Program-made: the position numbers and the translations under genes | Assembly: GCA_949825025.1 (NCBI GenBank) | Contig: OX463782.1 | Span: forward strand, 1,685,501-1,749,500 | Direction: 5' to 3' | Origin: Siphlonurus alternatus | Lineage: Eukaryota > Arthropoda > Insecta > Ephemeroptera > Siphlonuridae | Length of the DNA: 64,000 nt | Shown here: piece after piece, positions 1 through 12,427 of the stretch | How positions within the stretch are numbered: position 1 is the stretch's first letter | How the letters are laid out: the number at the start of each line of letters is the position of its first letter | Notes under the pieces: model-generated | Told to the model about the DNA's origin: nothing | Seen by the model: the letters and a program-made list of their open reading frames with translations, nothing else | The model's database searches: none

Positions 1-4
1 TGTC

Positions 5-3000
5 ATGGCAGCGGTGCGGTTCAAAACAAACCCGCAGGTGAAAGATATGGCAGAAAATAGTCGACCGATATCTCGTGTAGGGGTTGAAGACCGCCCGAGA
101 ACTCGCTGGAGACGCGATGAAAGACCTATGACAAGAGCGTATGCAGAAGATAGACCTAGTATAACTGACCTTAACCAAATCCTTCAACGTCAAACACCGG
201 CTGTGGACGACCGACCAACTTCGCGAAGAGGAGCAAAGGACGACAGAAGCAGTGTAAATTATTGAGTTTATGTCACCTACATGATTAGTATTGATTTATT
301 GTAGTCCTAACTTATATTCGTGCTAATCTCAGGCCATGGAAACTCCAAGCATGGGGCGCGCCCCGAGGCCAGGATCAAGCTCACGACAAGGGATGACTTC
401 TCGTTTAGCAGGAAAAGTAAATTATGTTTTAAACTACTGTATGATTCTGTTGAATATGCATAATTATGACGCATAACTTTTTATATCCTAGATCTCAGGA
501 CTGATCTGTTTCTCATTGATCGATTGATTATGTGAAACACAGCCACAGAAAATCTATATGTATCTTTATTTTTCATATTTATATAATATTCCATGTTTGA
601 CAGTATCACTAATACCTCATCAGTTTCTCAATGATGTATCTTGACAGAATGTAACTCGTGTGTCCGATGTTCCAGATGAACATTTCTGAGCGTCCGATGA
701 CTCAGCAGGGCGTCATCAGACCCCCCTCCGCCACCGCTCTGAGGGGGACAGGACTAAAACCCGTCGCCACAGGTGAGGAGGGGTAGGGGTACAAAGTCGC
801 AACACAAGCTAGCTCAGGCGTGGATCCAGGGGGGTGGCTGCAGCACCCTCCGAAATTTTGGATTTAACATTGGCAATATAGGCAATGGACAATTTGCATG
901 ACATTTTTTTATTGCAGAAATGGATAGAGGGTGCAAACTTATGCTACTCTGAATTTTTTCAGATTTTTTTGAGAGCGGTCTAAAAAATCTGAAAAAATTC
1001 AGAGTAGTATAAGTTTGCACCCTCTATCCATTTCTGCAATAAAAAAATGCCATGCAAATTGTCCATTCCCCTACTCCAAAATTTTTTCAATATTGGCCTT
1101 ATGGAGACATGCAGCCCCCTCTGAAATTTAGTTCTGAATCTGCGAATCACGGATAAAATACCCTTTGATAAAATACCCTTGGATATAATACCCAGACAAA
1201 ATACCCTAGGACAAAATACCCTTGGACAAAATACCCTTAGACAATTAACCCTTGGACAAAATACCCTTAGACAATTAACCCTTGGACAAAATACCCTCGG
1301 ACAAAATACCCTGGGATAAAATACCCTTGGACAAAATACCCTTGGACAATTTACCCACAGATGAAATACCCTTGGACAAAATACCCTTAGACAAAATACC
1401 CTCAGACAAAATACCCTTGGACGAAATACCCTTGGACAAAGTACCCTTAGACGAAATACCCTTGGACAAAATACCCTCGGATAAAATACCCATCACTTTG
1501 AGGTTGGGAAAAATTTCAGTTTCAATTCAGAGCGAGAAATTCACATTTTTGAATATACTGGAATATTTCATTTGCAATACATTCATAAACTAGCTCATTC
1601 AAAGAATAATCATCGTTTTGAATAATATATAATAGATATATGAATCTCAATTCCAAAACGCTTGGGTAAAAATGCATGTCCCCACTCGTGTTCAGTTCGT
1701 TCATATATAGCCGTCTCACTCAAATATCTTTTAATATACTATACACATCAATGCTCGTTTTTTCCTAACGGGGCCGGCTCCGTAGTCTGGTCTTCTTGTC
1801 AAAATTATATAACTAAAAGTTCGGTAAGAAAGAAGTATATGATTTTTTTCCCCGGTGTCTCAATATTTTTAAGTCACTAATATGCATTAAGAAGTTATAA
1901 AGGCTTTTTAACACAACTAAATACTTTTAAAGATAATTTTATTATGTACCATGTGTACATGTAATTCTATATCTTCAAAAATATAAAATTTCTTCTCATC
2001 ATTAAAAATGTGAATTAAATATAATTTTTTCTGGTAAATAATGATTCTGTACAGTAAAATAACAAATAAATATAACTGAAATAGCAATACGTATTTTACT
2101 ATCATGCTTTGTGCTGGTTGTTACCCGTGACAACATAAATTTTAAAACCATTATGAACATTTAATTTTATAGCTGGTTTCCATGAGTAAGTTTATAGAAC
2201 ATTCTACTGCAAAAAGCAATGTATCTCTTGTCGACCTTACAATGTAACATTATGTTAATACGTAAAAAATTGGGTGGGGAAGCAATGTTTTCTTCTATTC
2301 ATGAGGTGACGATTTTTTATTCTTACTTTTTGTTTTGTTTTTGCTCTTTATTAAAAAATAATGAAAAAAATGTATTCATACATTCATTGTAAAATAATTA
2401 TACCATAATAATTATGCGATGTTTTATTTAGTCTCCCCTGTTCATTTACATTTACTTATTTCCCCCCCCCCCCCCAAAGTCCTTTTTGCCTGGGTTGGCT
2501 CAAATTTATTGCACCCAAATTAACCTACATTAAGGGTAAGATAACACGAACAATCGATTGTTGTAGTCCCATTTGATTAACATGTAAACCTTAGCAACCT
2601 CATAATGATTCTGAATGTTTTTTGAGAGACAGTTCTTGGCACCAAAAAAATATGGAAAATATTTCAAAACAATCGGACGATCCAATTTTTTTAAATTATT
2701 TTCTTAGTTTAGGTCTCCATGGGAAAGCCTTATACTATAAATTTAAAAAATTCGTTTAAAAAAATTGGATCGTCCGATTGTTTTGAAATTTTTCCATATT
2801 TTTTTGGTGCTAAAAACTGTCTCTAAAAAAAAATTCAGAATTATTATGAGGTTGCTAAGATTTACATGTTAATCAAATGGGACTACAACAATCGATTCTT
2901 CGTGTTATCTTACCCTTAAAAAAATAACATGATAAATAATAAAATAATTAAAAGGTGCTAAATATTTAATTATTATACTCTACAACTAAACGTATAAAAA

Positions 3001-6000
3001 AATAAATTATGCTGTGAAAGTATCATGCGCAGGATTCAGTGAAATTTATTTTACCTTTTTCATGGGCAATTCGCAATAACATATTATAAATTATAGAAAT
3101 TATAATCATAAATTTATGATTATAATTATTGGTACTGTTGAAATCCGAAATATCATATATTTTTAATTTTGGTTGGTTGGTTGGTATTTTGGGGCAATTG
3201 ACACATTATATTTTTAATTTTATTATATCAATAGGAAACTTTTTATGCAACATGAAAACTATTGTACCCTGTCCCTTTAATAATAATAATATTAATACTG
3301 TACTGTACAGTGTATATACAATACATGTGTGCAAAATGTTTGCATGATGTAGGTATAATTTTTATCATTCTACGAAATACCTAAGATGCTGTTATATATT
3401 ATAATATATGGTAAATTGTCTGAGGGTATTCTGTCCAAGAGTGTTTCGTCTAAGGGTATTTTGTCCGAGGGTATTTCGTCCAAGGGTATTTTGTCCATGG
3501 GTATTTTGTCTGAGGGTATTTTGTCCTAGGGTATTTCGTCCAAGGGTATTTTGTCCAAGGGTATTTTGTCCAAGGGTATTTTGTCCTAGGGTTAATTGTC
3601 CAAGGGTATTTTGTCCTAGGGTAAATTATCCAAGGGTATTTTGTCCAAGGGTATTTTATCCCAGGGTATTTTGTCCAAGGGTATTTTGTCCTAGGGTTAA
3701 TTGTCCAAGGGTATTTTGTCCTAGGGTAAATTATCCAAGGGTATTTTGTCCTAGGGTAAATTGTCTGAGGGTATTTTGTCCTAGGGTATTTTGTCTGGGT
3801 ATTATATCTGAGGGTATTTTATCAAAGGGTATTTTCTCCGTTTACCGAATCTGCTCCTGAGACAGCTTGTTTATAGAAACATTCCTTTTAGTAATCTGAG
3901 GGTAAGAGAGGGGGTAATACCATGTAGAGTATGATGCAGGCTCAGCAAGATTACGAAAACTTTTTCGTGTTCTTATAAATGTGTCTCCCCTCGTCCCAGG
4001 TGGTGGCGGAGTGTCGCAGCGTCAAGTCCAGGACCGCTCGTACTTCATGGGACTGCTGCGCTCGGCGATGGGTGAACTCGGAGCGGAGATTGGGAAGCTG
4101 CGAGCGCACAGCGAGGAGATGAGAGCGGAGAGGGCCGCAGCACAAGTCTATGAGAAGAGAGTGAGGGAGCTGGCAGAGGAGCTGACAGGTGGGTGACAGA
4201 GGGGGAAGTCTACGAGAAGAGGATGGAACTGATATGTGGGCCACCTGACAATAATTAGAAAACATAATATATAATAGAATAATACTATTAGTAGTAATAT
4301 TTTGCCCGCTCTGTAGTGTAGTGGTTAGTATCCCTGGCTCTGGTCTGAGAGGTCCCCGGTTCAATTCCCGAACACGGCAGACTTTTCATGACTTAGGATG
4401 GGTGTGACTGATTACTAGATTATGGAGTTGGTAGGAGGAAGGCAGCTTACGGCCGTCTATACTCCACTGCCCTGCAGTATTGCACTGCCACTGCAGGCTG
4501 CATAGATCTGGTAGTAGGAGCCCAGAAGATTGCAGGAAAGGGTTCTGGGAACCTGGTAAGCCCCAGCACGGTTACAAGATTAACTCTTACTGACAAGGCT
4601 AAATATCGGCCTGGTCACACCCGAAAGGGTAAAATGGCGTCAAGGATATTATTATTTAATTTGCTGAACACCTCAGGTTTTTGGGATATAAATTATTTTG
4701 TTAAGGGCTGTTGTGTGTACAAATTTTGACTTGGTGTTTTTAATTTTCTCAATTTATATACTGTAATTTTGAGTTACGTATTAGCTGTTTTGGGTGTTTG
4801 AAAAGAAAGTCTCAAGTTAATAAGAGATTTTTTTTTTTACTATATGCCAGGGAATTTGGTAAATTCTACATTACCGTTTACTCATTATATTGTATAGAGT
4901 ATATTCATTTCAACATTATTAATATTTTAAAATTAAAAAACTAGTCAACAAACCAGTGAACTGTACTGACATCTGTCCACTAAATCATTGTATCCAGGCT
5001 TGCAGGAGCAGCTGAGTGACTGCAACTCGCTGGTAGACCGTCTCAACACGGGGGCGAGTGTCGCAGACGTGGCCCTCGAGATTGCCGCCGTCGAGGAGGA
5101 GAGTGTCGTCCTTGCCCGGGAGCTGGAGGCGACGTTCAGTAACAAGCAGAGCCTCGAGACGACGGCCAACGCTCTCAAAGAACAGCTCAAGCAGGTGGGT
5201 GTCTGCGACAAAACAACTAGTTACTAGTTTAGAGATTGGATCAGCCAATTCATTTACAAATTTTTTAAATAAATTAGGCGATAAGAAATTCACATCACAT
5301 GCATTTGAATCTGACACGAGGAAATTGTTTTTTTCATTTCATTTCAGAAACAAGAGGTAAGAAAAACTTTTTTCATTACTTTCAATTGGTTTAATAAATT
5401 TAGAAAATTTATTACTATTTGATTTTTTTATTGTATTATGCACATTTAAAGGAGCAAAGATAAAAAACTTATTTAGGATATCTGCGATTTCTAATTTATT
5501 TTTTGTTGTAGAATTTTATTATACATTTCTTTGATATATTGTTTTTTCTTATCTTTATTATTACAATTTTTGTTAACAATATTCCATATTTCTTTTGACT
5601 TATTTGTAGCATTTATGATTCTAGCCACCCCTAATTTTTTTTCCATACTTTCTTGTTAAATGTCAGCAATACGGACGTTAAGTTTGAACCCTCAAGAAGT
5701 TTGTTCAAGTTCTACATAATTAGCTAGAATAAACCAAACTCTTGATGCAGTGGCATGGATGGATAGTTTCCATGGTTCCTGCAGTCACAACTAAAAAATA
5801 CTGGTTTGGATTGCTATAGAGCTGATTTCTGTTTATGTGTACGTGAGGCGGGAGAGGGGTTTCCCTATACCAACACATTGCAAAGGGGGCGCAGGAGGGA
5901 GGGAAAAGAGAAAGTTTAGGCGGGCCAGATTATACAATGAGCATAGGCAAAATAACGAAAAAAAATATATAAAAAATACTTTTAACAGTTTTTTGGCGGT

Positions 6001-9000
6001 GAGATTTTTTTTATGAGTTCTATCGTGTACTGTTAAAGTATTATTGAAGTATTTAAACTTGATTTATTTTATTAAGTTAAGTAAAAAATTATTGTACACT
6101 TTGTTTATATGCTAGTCCGTGCATTCTGGCCCTCCTCGCGTGACGTCAGCGCAATCCCCTCTATATGCCATGGCCGCCATGGTTTGGAAAAGGACCCACA
6201 AAAATGGAGAAGCTAAATACAGTCACTTGTGACCAGTACCCTACAACAGTTTTCAGTTAAGGTAGAGATAACACGGATCAGCTGACCCAATAATAAAAAA
6301 AATATCATTCATAAAAATTATGAAAAAAAAATATATATATATATAATGTTCTCCTCTACATCCCCTATCAGTACCTAAAATATCAGGTATACAAAAAAAG
6401 TTATTAATTTTTAAAGTTGACTAATTTAAGATGGAAGTTCCATTTCTCCATGTTAAAGTAGTCAACTTTAAAAATTCTTAACTCGAAAACTAGCTTGTTT
6501 CTGTATATCTGATATTGTAGCTACTGATTTTAAATTTGTTTCATAATTTTTATGAATGGGATTTTTTTAGCATTGGGTCAGCTGATCCGTATTATCTCTA
6601 CCTTTAAAAGACAAAAAAAATATATCTAGGACGGAAACCTCCTTCTGCTCCTTGATAATCAGAGCAGCAAGCAAAACTAATTCTCCTCTCCACCACCAGG
6701 AGCAGCACGTGACTGAGCGGCTGGTGTCTCAGCTGACCGCGGAGGAGCAGAGGAGGTTCTCGGAGCTTCAGACGGAGACCTCACAGCTGGACAGTCAGGC
6801 TGAGGATTTGCAAGTGCAGCTGGACGCTCTGACCAAGGACAAGACTGCACTGGAGGACCAGGTGGCAGACTCTGAGGTTTGTTACTAATGCACCTGTCTA
6901 CATTATTTTCCCTCAAATATCGTCCCTTGTCTGGAATAACGGTTGGTTGGTTACCAATGGCGGAACTCGTTTTTCAACATTGTTCACAGTGTCTCTGGGG
7001 CTCCTAATACCCAGTCTGCACGCCAGACAATTAAGTACCGTTTCTAAGTGGGGAACGCATGCTGTTTGCACAACATTCCGTGGTTTTAATCCCCCCAGCG
7101 GAGTATAGACAGCCATAAGCTGCCTTCCTCCTACCAACTCCTTCATCTAGTAGCCAGTCACACCCATCCCAAGTTGCGAAAAGTGTGCCGTGTTCGGGAT
7201 TTGAACCGGGAACCTCTTGGACGAGAGCCAAGTGTACTAACCTCTACACCAAAGAGTTGGTTAAAAGTTGGTTAGAGTTGGTTGTCTGGAATAATGAGCA
7301 CCCAAAACCACATACGACTTTCCTTTAGTAGTTCCGGTTCTTACTGTGCAGCCTTCTGCGCAAGGAGGCGCAAGGAGGGCTAATTTCCAAAAATTTAGTT
7401 TACCCAAATTTTAACACACAAAATAGATGTAGTTATTTTTAAATCTCACTGTCAAATTTTTATCTGAAAAGAAAACCATGTTTAAAGTATTTTCATAGCT
7501 TATGTGACATTTTATCATGCACTTTCATTGGATATTTAGTTTAGTAGTTTTTTTAGAGGGTTTGTATGTGTGGGTAGGTCATGTAAAGCATAGGAAAACT
7601 CGTATGTGGTTTTGACTGTATCTGCTACCATGATGTTGTGTGTAATAATGAGCTATCTGCTATTTCAGGTGAGCTCAACAATGAGTTTTATTTACAGTTC
7701 ATAATTGCATTCAATTGATATAGCAGATAGTTCATTCATGTTAGGTCGTGGTAGGCAGATAGCTCATTATTTTGGGCGAGGGATGATAATATAAAATATG
7801 TTGCTTGTTGGCTAACTAAGTATTGCTTTTTTTTTTTTTTATTATTCTTGTAGCATTTTTTTTATTATTTTTTAAGGCATGTCAGACATTTTGACTCTCC
7901 TGCATATGGTTAACATCAAAACATTAGAGCAGTGGTGTCTGTTTTTGTCCACTTTTTATGTTTTTTTTTTTTTTTTATAATAAGTGATGTGAAATCTTAT
8001 TATTATTAATTGATTTTATTAAACACAAATAGGGTACAGATACAGTTAAACATAAATAAATAGAACATGAACATAGAACATGTTCTTATAAAATTAAATC
8101 AGGTGGAAAAAAAAAAAAAAAAAAAAACTAGCAAAAACTGAAATGTGTTATAAATATCTATTATTAACATAAAATATTATGCATAATCTGTCTAAAAGGA
8201 AGATTTAACGTAATTTGTTAGCGTTATTTTTTATAGCAGTTTCATGGATAAAAATTTCATTTTGCAAGTATTGTACAATACAACAACTATTGTGTGAGTT
8301 GTTGTCATGAAGAACGAGACATAAATTTTTAACTAAGGGTCAGCTACTGCTCTATATCTGTATCATTTATGTGCATTTTTTAATGTCAAGCATCCAAACT
8401 GGAATTCTAAAGTACATAGTATACAGTAAAAACTCATTAATACACAACTTGTTGTTGGGTAAAATTCAATTTTTGAGTAAAGGAGATTAAGGTCCCGTTA
8501 AAAATAATTAGCATTGCAGGTATAGGAAAAAACTTATTTCCTGTGTCCCTTGACTTTACGTAATAACAAGTTTTGTATCTTGGTCGTAGGTTCACCAAGA
8601 GCTACTACGCCTACGTCGGCGGCTGCTGGAGCTGTCAACTCGCCGTGACGCCCTGGCTGAAGAGGAGCGTGCTAGACAGAGTCCTGGACAGCAAAGGGAC
8701 GTCCTCCTGGCCGCGGTCAAGGCCCACAACACGGAGCTGGCAGCACTGGACGCTCAGACCGACAGGGAAAAGCAGAACATCACCAGCCTGCAGAACAACA
8801 TCGCTCAGGCGCAGCAGGTCAGTGGAGTATCAACCTCAATTTTTTATTGCTGAAATGGATAGAGCGTGCAAAGTTATGCTACCCTGATTATTTTCAGATC
8901 TTTTAAAGCCCGGGAAGTATTTTAAAAAAAAAAATATTGAAAGTTCTTTTTGTGACGTCACGAGACGCCGCTCCTTAAGAAAAAGATAGGACTTGCTGCC

Positions 9001-12000
9001 GCGTGACGTCACAAAAAGGAATTTCAATATTTTTTTAAAAATACTTCCTGGGCTCTAACAAATCTGAAAAAAAATCAGGGTAGCATAACTTTGCACGCTC
9101 TATCCATTTCTGCAATAAAAAAAAAAAAAAAAAAATGAGGTTGATACTATACATTGGTGGACAGTGGGTAGTAGACAAGGATCTTGTACTATGGATGGGC
9201 TAGACCTATACCAATAGCATGATAGCTACTCTGAGGCAAAAGGCCATTGTATCATGGTCGCCGAGTGCAACCTTCTGTACAGTATTGTTTTGGCTTCATA
9301 GGCCACGGTAAGATAGTGAACATCATATTGTTCTAACACCCCCTTCCTCCTAACAACTTTGCCTCACTGATGGCATTGCCCCCACCTATCCACAGTATAC
9401 AAGATCTAGGCTTACAAGGTCGTAGAGGAGCTATCATGTACATCTTTGGCTTGAACTTTACTCCTGTTTTGTTTAGAGGCGTCTATAGAGGTGTGGTGAA
9501 CCAAAATTATTGACAGTAAATGAGTGCTCTTCTTACTTCACCCAAAATTGTGAATTTGCATCTTTCTGTCCATTGGAGCAAGAAAAACATTGATGCTGTC
9601 CTACAGTATTTCAAATAGAAAAGGTTGCTTAATAAGTGCAATCACAAAATCAATGACAGAAATGAACCTTTAATCATGCTTTTGAAATGTGAATATTACT
9701 GTGGAAGTCTCTGCTCTTTTAAGAAAGAGGTTGTATCTTATTTTTGGTCAGTTGTAGACAGAATTTCCATAAACTTTTTAAGAAAGTTTGATATTTTTAA
9801 ATATTAATATTACACTTTCAATAAACAGCATGCATACATTTCTTAAAAATCCATACATTTTTTTTCTTCCACTAATCTAATAAACTAAATGAACTCTTTC
9901 TTTATGTCTTATAATGTATGAACGTATTGTGTAATACATTGTAGGAAATTAAAACAATCAACCCTGAAATTTGGACCCTGATTCCAGGCGCTGGAGCAGA
10001 ACGGTTCTGAGCGCCATTCTCAGTACTCTGAGCTGAAGAAGCGAGAGGCCGTGATGGAAGATTTTCTCGCCGGCTTTGAGACGGCCATGACGGAGGAGGG
10101 AGAGCGGAGAGCAGCCCTCGAAGAGGAGGTGGTGGCAGCCCTGGGAAAATGTTCTTCCCTGCTGGTGCAGGCACACCAACTGCCCAGGTACAAATTTAGC
10201 AAGGGAGGGGGGTTGGCAGACCTGGGCTATCCTTCCTGTCCATACAGACACTCTAAATCTGCTCTTTACCCTTCACATCAACCTTTTTTTATGGACAACT
10301 TATCAATTTTGGTGTGAAAAAAAAAAAAAAAAATCAATATTTAATCAAAATTTCAACCATCAGCTAGCTAACAAATGTATAGCCATTTACGTAGTCTTAC
10401 TTTTCTTCAGTCTGTAAGTAGATGCCATTGTTGAATGTGCTCTTGGCTTCCTGCTAACTTCTGAATTCTGTTTCCAGTGTGGAGCAGTTCACGTCTTTGA
10501 GAGAACAGCTGGGGGCCAAGGAGGGGGAGGTAGAGAGGGCCAAGTTCACCTCCCAGGGGCTGGCACAGCAAGAGAGTCAACTGCAGCTACAGATGAGCAG
10601 GGTCAGTCCTTCAACAAAATGGAGCGGGCTGCATGTTCAGTATGGGCAATGCCATCAAACGCCTTTTGAATAAAATTTAAGTGCTTAATTTATTGTAACC
10701 TGTGATGCTGAAAAGTTGCCTAACTTCAAGGTTTAAAAAGATAGATAATATATAGCAATAATGTTCATCCTTTGATAAAATATATGATTTTTTTCTGGTC
10801 ATGAGACAGTTTCTTTGTTGCTCGAATTTTTATTTTATTATCAAGTACTGTATTTATTTCAGATTGCATTTTACAGAAGATGTTTTGTATAGAGATTGTT
10901 ATTTGAAATGTATGTTAAATTTCCAATTTTCAATCATCTCTGTGCCTTCAATTCGTACTTTTTTTGTACTTTTAACAAAGAATAAATTAAAACACACTAA
11001 AAGAAAGACTCTGGCAATGTCTGCAATTTACACAGGAAATCTTACATTTGGGGAGAGGAGATTATGTATACCATTTATGTACTGCAGGAAAGTGTGTGTG
11101 TGGTGCTCATATGACGTCAGACTAACGGTACCCTGAATAAACTTGAACAGCATATTGTTAAATCATCACCTCAAAATATAAGAGTTCTATAAAGCACAAG
11201 GTTTGATGCCATCATAAACCTTATGTTGTTGTAACATTAAGTCTATAATTGCATGAACATGCAGCAACAAAACTCTTTTTAAGACATTAATATTTGATTC
11301 TTGGTGTTCTCTGAAGAGTAGATATTATATTGATTGATGGAAGTGACCTGAAGGTAGCACATATTAATTACAGTATAAAAAAAATAATAACAGATCTGAT
11401 GATACTCGAGCTAGGGTTTGCTAGGAGCAAGATACAGCCAGGTTCACAACAGTTCCCTCACTTGCCTCAGGTGACAGAGTTGGAGCAGAAGGTGACAACT
11501 GAGACAGCAGCCCTGCGTGCCAAGATGGCTGCCATGCAGAGTGAGATGGGGAGGTTGGCAGACCTGCCAGGACTGCGGGAGAGAGAGGAGGCGAGACGGA
11601 GAGACGTAGAGCAGCAGCGGGAGAAGGCGGGAGAGGAGAGAGAAAGATCACAGCGGGAGCTGCAGGACGCTCAGGAGAAACTGAAGAAGGCACAGGTAAG
11701 AAGGAGGGAGAAGGGGGAACCGGAGTGGGAGAGGGGAGAGAGAAAAACGAAAATAAACTCTTAGAAACTCTGAAAGTCTGTAGTATTTCATCTTTACAAG
11801 CTTTTATAAGTCGCAAACTCAGTAACATCCTCTCTGATTGGTCAGTTGAGTTGTACTGATACCAACGATATCGTCCCCTCTCAAGGTTAAAAAGTTGCAA
11901 CTTGTAGCTGCGACTTGTGTTTGGACGTAAAACAAAAGCTCATATTCAAGGCTCAACTCTCTGTCTAGTTTTATTGCTATTTTCCAAACAAAGTTGCTCT

Positions 12001-12427
12001 TTGTATTTTATTTTTATTGTTATAATCAGTGCTATCAAAATAATTCAGTACAAAGGTATTCTGAATCTAAAGAAGGAGGGAGTGATTTCTTAACTTTAAT
12101 TACACAGCATACCATTTTATGTGTATCATGGAATTATTGTTATTAATGAAAAGTATTTTCTCAACTTCAAACAGTATAGACAGTCCACTTATATTGAGTC
12201 ATTGATGTTTGCAGGCAGAGCTAGGGGAGAGTGAGCTGTGGTCTCAACTAAGTCACCTTGAACACAAGTGGAGCCAGGCTGCGCAGAACAACTTCGCGCT
12301 GTCAGAACATCTCGCCACACGTCTCGCCCAAGCAGACTTCCAGCCAATCAGAGAACGAGCTTTACAACTGGCAGCAAATCACAATCAAGCTCTCAAGGAG
12401 TCCCTCATGAAGTCTCACCACCCATAG
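5..12427 (+). CDS. IFT74: Intraflagellar transport protein 74 (IFT-B core subunit)
   Basis: IFT74 pairs with IFT81 in the IFT-B core and carries tubulin and other cargo into cilia. The 11 exons keep one frame: 5-253, 333-416, 676-772, 4000-4188, 4998-5194, 6700-6876, 8590-8817, 9988-10187, 10478-10601, 11471-11695, 12215-12427, giving about 660 aa against roughly 600 in human. Residues 1-143 are basic, rich in Arg, Pro and Ser and probably disordered, like the tubulin-binding N-terminus of the family. Exon 4 opens the conserved block (RQVQDRSYFMGLLRS), exon 5 has NSLVDRLNT, and the rest to about residue 645 is heptad-rich coiled coil. The last exon has the conserved HLEHKWSQAAQNNFALSEHL. The ATG at 5 lies at the window edge, so an upstream start or exon cannot be excluded. 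Introns hold MITEs, SINEs and one foldback-like element. The identification rests on motif order through every exon. Confidence 0.95.
884..1067. mobile_element. Short palindromic MITE, CRE family, deletion form
   Basis: The inverted arms read ATTGCAGAAATGGATAGAGG on the left and the complement on the right, with TCAGATTTTTT near the centre. These match the outer arms of the roughly 300-bp palindrome family at 42287, 43987 and elsewhere. This copy lacks the central TGACGTCA segment. It is nested inside the hAT-type MITE that starts at 815. Confidence 0.75.
1144..3846. mobile_element. Foldback-like element with arms of 15-bp tandem repeats
   Basis: The left arm (about 1156-1490) is a tandem array of 15-bp units, consensus GGACAAAATACCCTT. 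The right arm (about 3411-3835) is the same unit in inverse orientation. Perfect 8-bp copies of GAATCTGC flank it (1136-1143 and 3847-3854) and interrupt a hAT-type MITE. The core (1495-3410) is AT-rich without a convincing ORF and holds a nested palindrome at 2530-2919. Long inverted arms of short direct subrepeats recall Foldback elements of Drosophila and TU elements of sea urchin. The long ORFs through the arrays are a by-product of the 15-bp period. No transposase is visible. Confidence 0.8.
2530..2919. mobile_element. Palindromic MITE, TTAAGGGTAAGATAACAC family
   Basis: Near-perfect inverted repeat of about 390 bp. The ends are TTAAGGGTAAGATAACACG and its complement; inner parts include GATTAACATGTAAACC. 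It is nested in the core of the foldback-like element. Related copies lie at about 60971-61409 and 61418-62270. Confidence 0.85.
4304..4657 (+). mobile_element. tRNA-derived SINE, shared-tail family
   Basis: The head resembles a tRNA gene with pol III box A (TAGTGTAGTGG, 4314-4324) and box B (GGTTCAATTCC, 4358-4368). The body includes GGGATGGGTGTGACTG-like sequence. The 3-prime tail ends CACCCGAAAGGGTAAAATGG then CGTCAAGGATATT. The same tail follows a 5S-like head at 17060. It lies in IFT74 intron 4. Confidence 0.85.
6115..6195. promoter_or_regulatory. GC-rich CRE/CCGCCATGG patch in intron
   Basis: In the otherwise AT-rich IFT74 intron 5, this stretch has CGCGTGACGTCAGCGC (full TGACGTCA) followed by GCCATGGCCGCCATGG. 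These resemble CREB/ATF and YY1-type promoter sites. No transcript is evident, so it may be a transposon fragment. Confidence 0.3.
6258..6607. mobile_element. Palindromic MITE, GGTAGAGATAAC/GGTAACGCC family
   Basis: About 350-bp inverted repeat in IFT74 intron 5. The outer ends TTAAGGTAGAGATAACACGG pair with CCGTATTATCTCTACCTTTAA; the inner arms contain TATCAGGTATAC and TTTTTAAAGTTGACTA. Related copies lie at 14668, 41501 and 45488. Confidence 0.85.
6918..7792. mobile_element. MITE with TCGTCCCTTGTCTGGAATAA end, split by a SINE
   Basis: The left end is ATCGTCCCTTGTCTGGAAT and the right end is TCATTATTTTGGGCGAGGGA (about 7770-7789). Inner arms repeat ATAGCTCATTATT and GCAGATAG. A SINE at 6940-7281 splits the left arm. 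A related copy ends near 36568 (ATTCCGGACGAGGGAT). It lies in IFT74 intron 6. Confidence 0.65.
6940..7281 (-). mobile_element. tRNA-derived SINE with 13-bp target duplication
   Basis: Read on the minus strand, the element starts near 7260 with a tRNA-like head: box A-like GGTGTAGAGGTTAG and box B GGTTCAAATCC. Its body matches the SINE at 4304 (GATGGGTGTGACTGG, AGTTGGTAGGAGGAAGGCAG) but its 3-prime half differs. Perfect 13-bp direct repeats TTGTCTGGAATAA at 6927-6939 and 7282-7294 flank it, as expected of LINE-driven insertion. Confidence 0.9.
8823..9151. mobile_element. Palindromic CRE-bearing MITE next to a splice donor
   Basis: Inverted repeat of about 330 bp: TGGAGTATCAACCTCA at the left, TGAGGTTGATACT at the right, and two TGACGTCAC cores around 8950 and 9005. 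It starts only 6 bp after the end of IFT74 exon 7 (8817), so the donor GTCAGT abuts the element. Confidence 0.9.

Larger units (their letters stand above)
815..3860. mobile_element. hAT-type MITE (GGCGCGGATC family), interrupted
   Basis: The left end CAGGCGTGGATCCAGG is at 815-830 and the body matches the intact copies at 46452 and 54911. The right terminus is split: it runs to about 1143, is interrupted by the 1144-3846 element, and resumes at 3847-3860 (GAATCTGCTCCTG). A second small palindrome (about 884-1067) also sits inside it. The flanks (AGCTAGCT at 807-814 and AGACAGCT after the right end) look like a diverged 8-bp target duplication. It lies in IFT74 intron 3. Confidence 0.75.

Noticed and set aside
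1275..1593. Open frames on both strands with repeated DKIPL or SKGIL units
   Set aside because: Produced by a 15-bp tandem repeat whose period is a multiple of three; no start context, splice signal or non-repeat protein sequence.
3408..3860. 150-codon frame of repeated RVFCP units, superficially a cysteine-rich repeat protein
   Set aside because: It is the inverted arm of the same 15-bp minisatellite element, with no signal peptide or conserved flank.
4304..4380. Functional tRNA gene
   Set aside because: Boxes A and B are present but the acceptor stem does not close and the sequence runs on into a SINE body and tail.
10801..11136. 111-codon plus-strand frame in IFT74 intron 9
   Set aside because: AT-rich composition like the intron around it and no recognisable motif or flanking splice logic.
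11421..11900. 159-codon minus-strand frame
   Set aside because: It is the shadow of IFT74 exon 10 and of low-complexity intron; no family resemblance.
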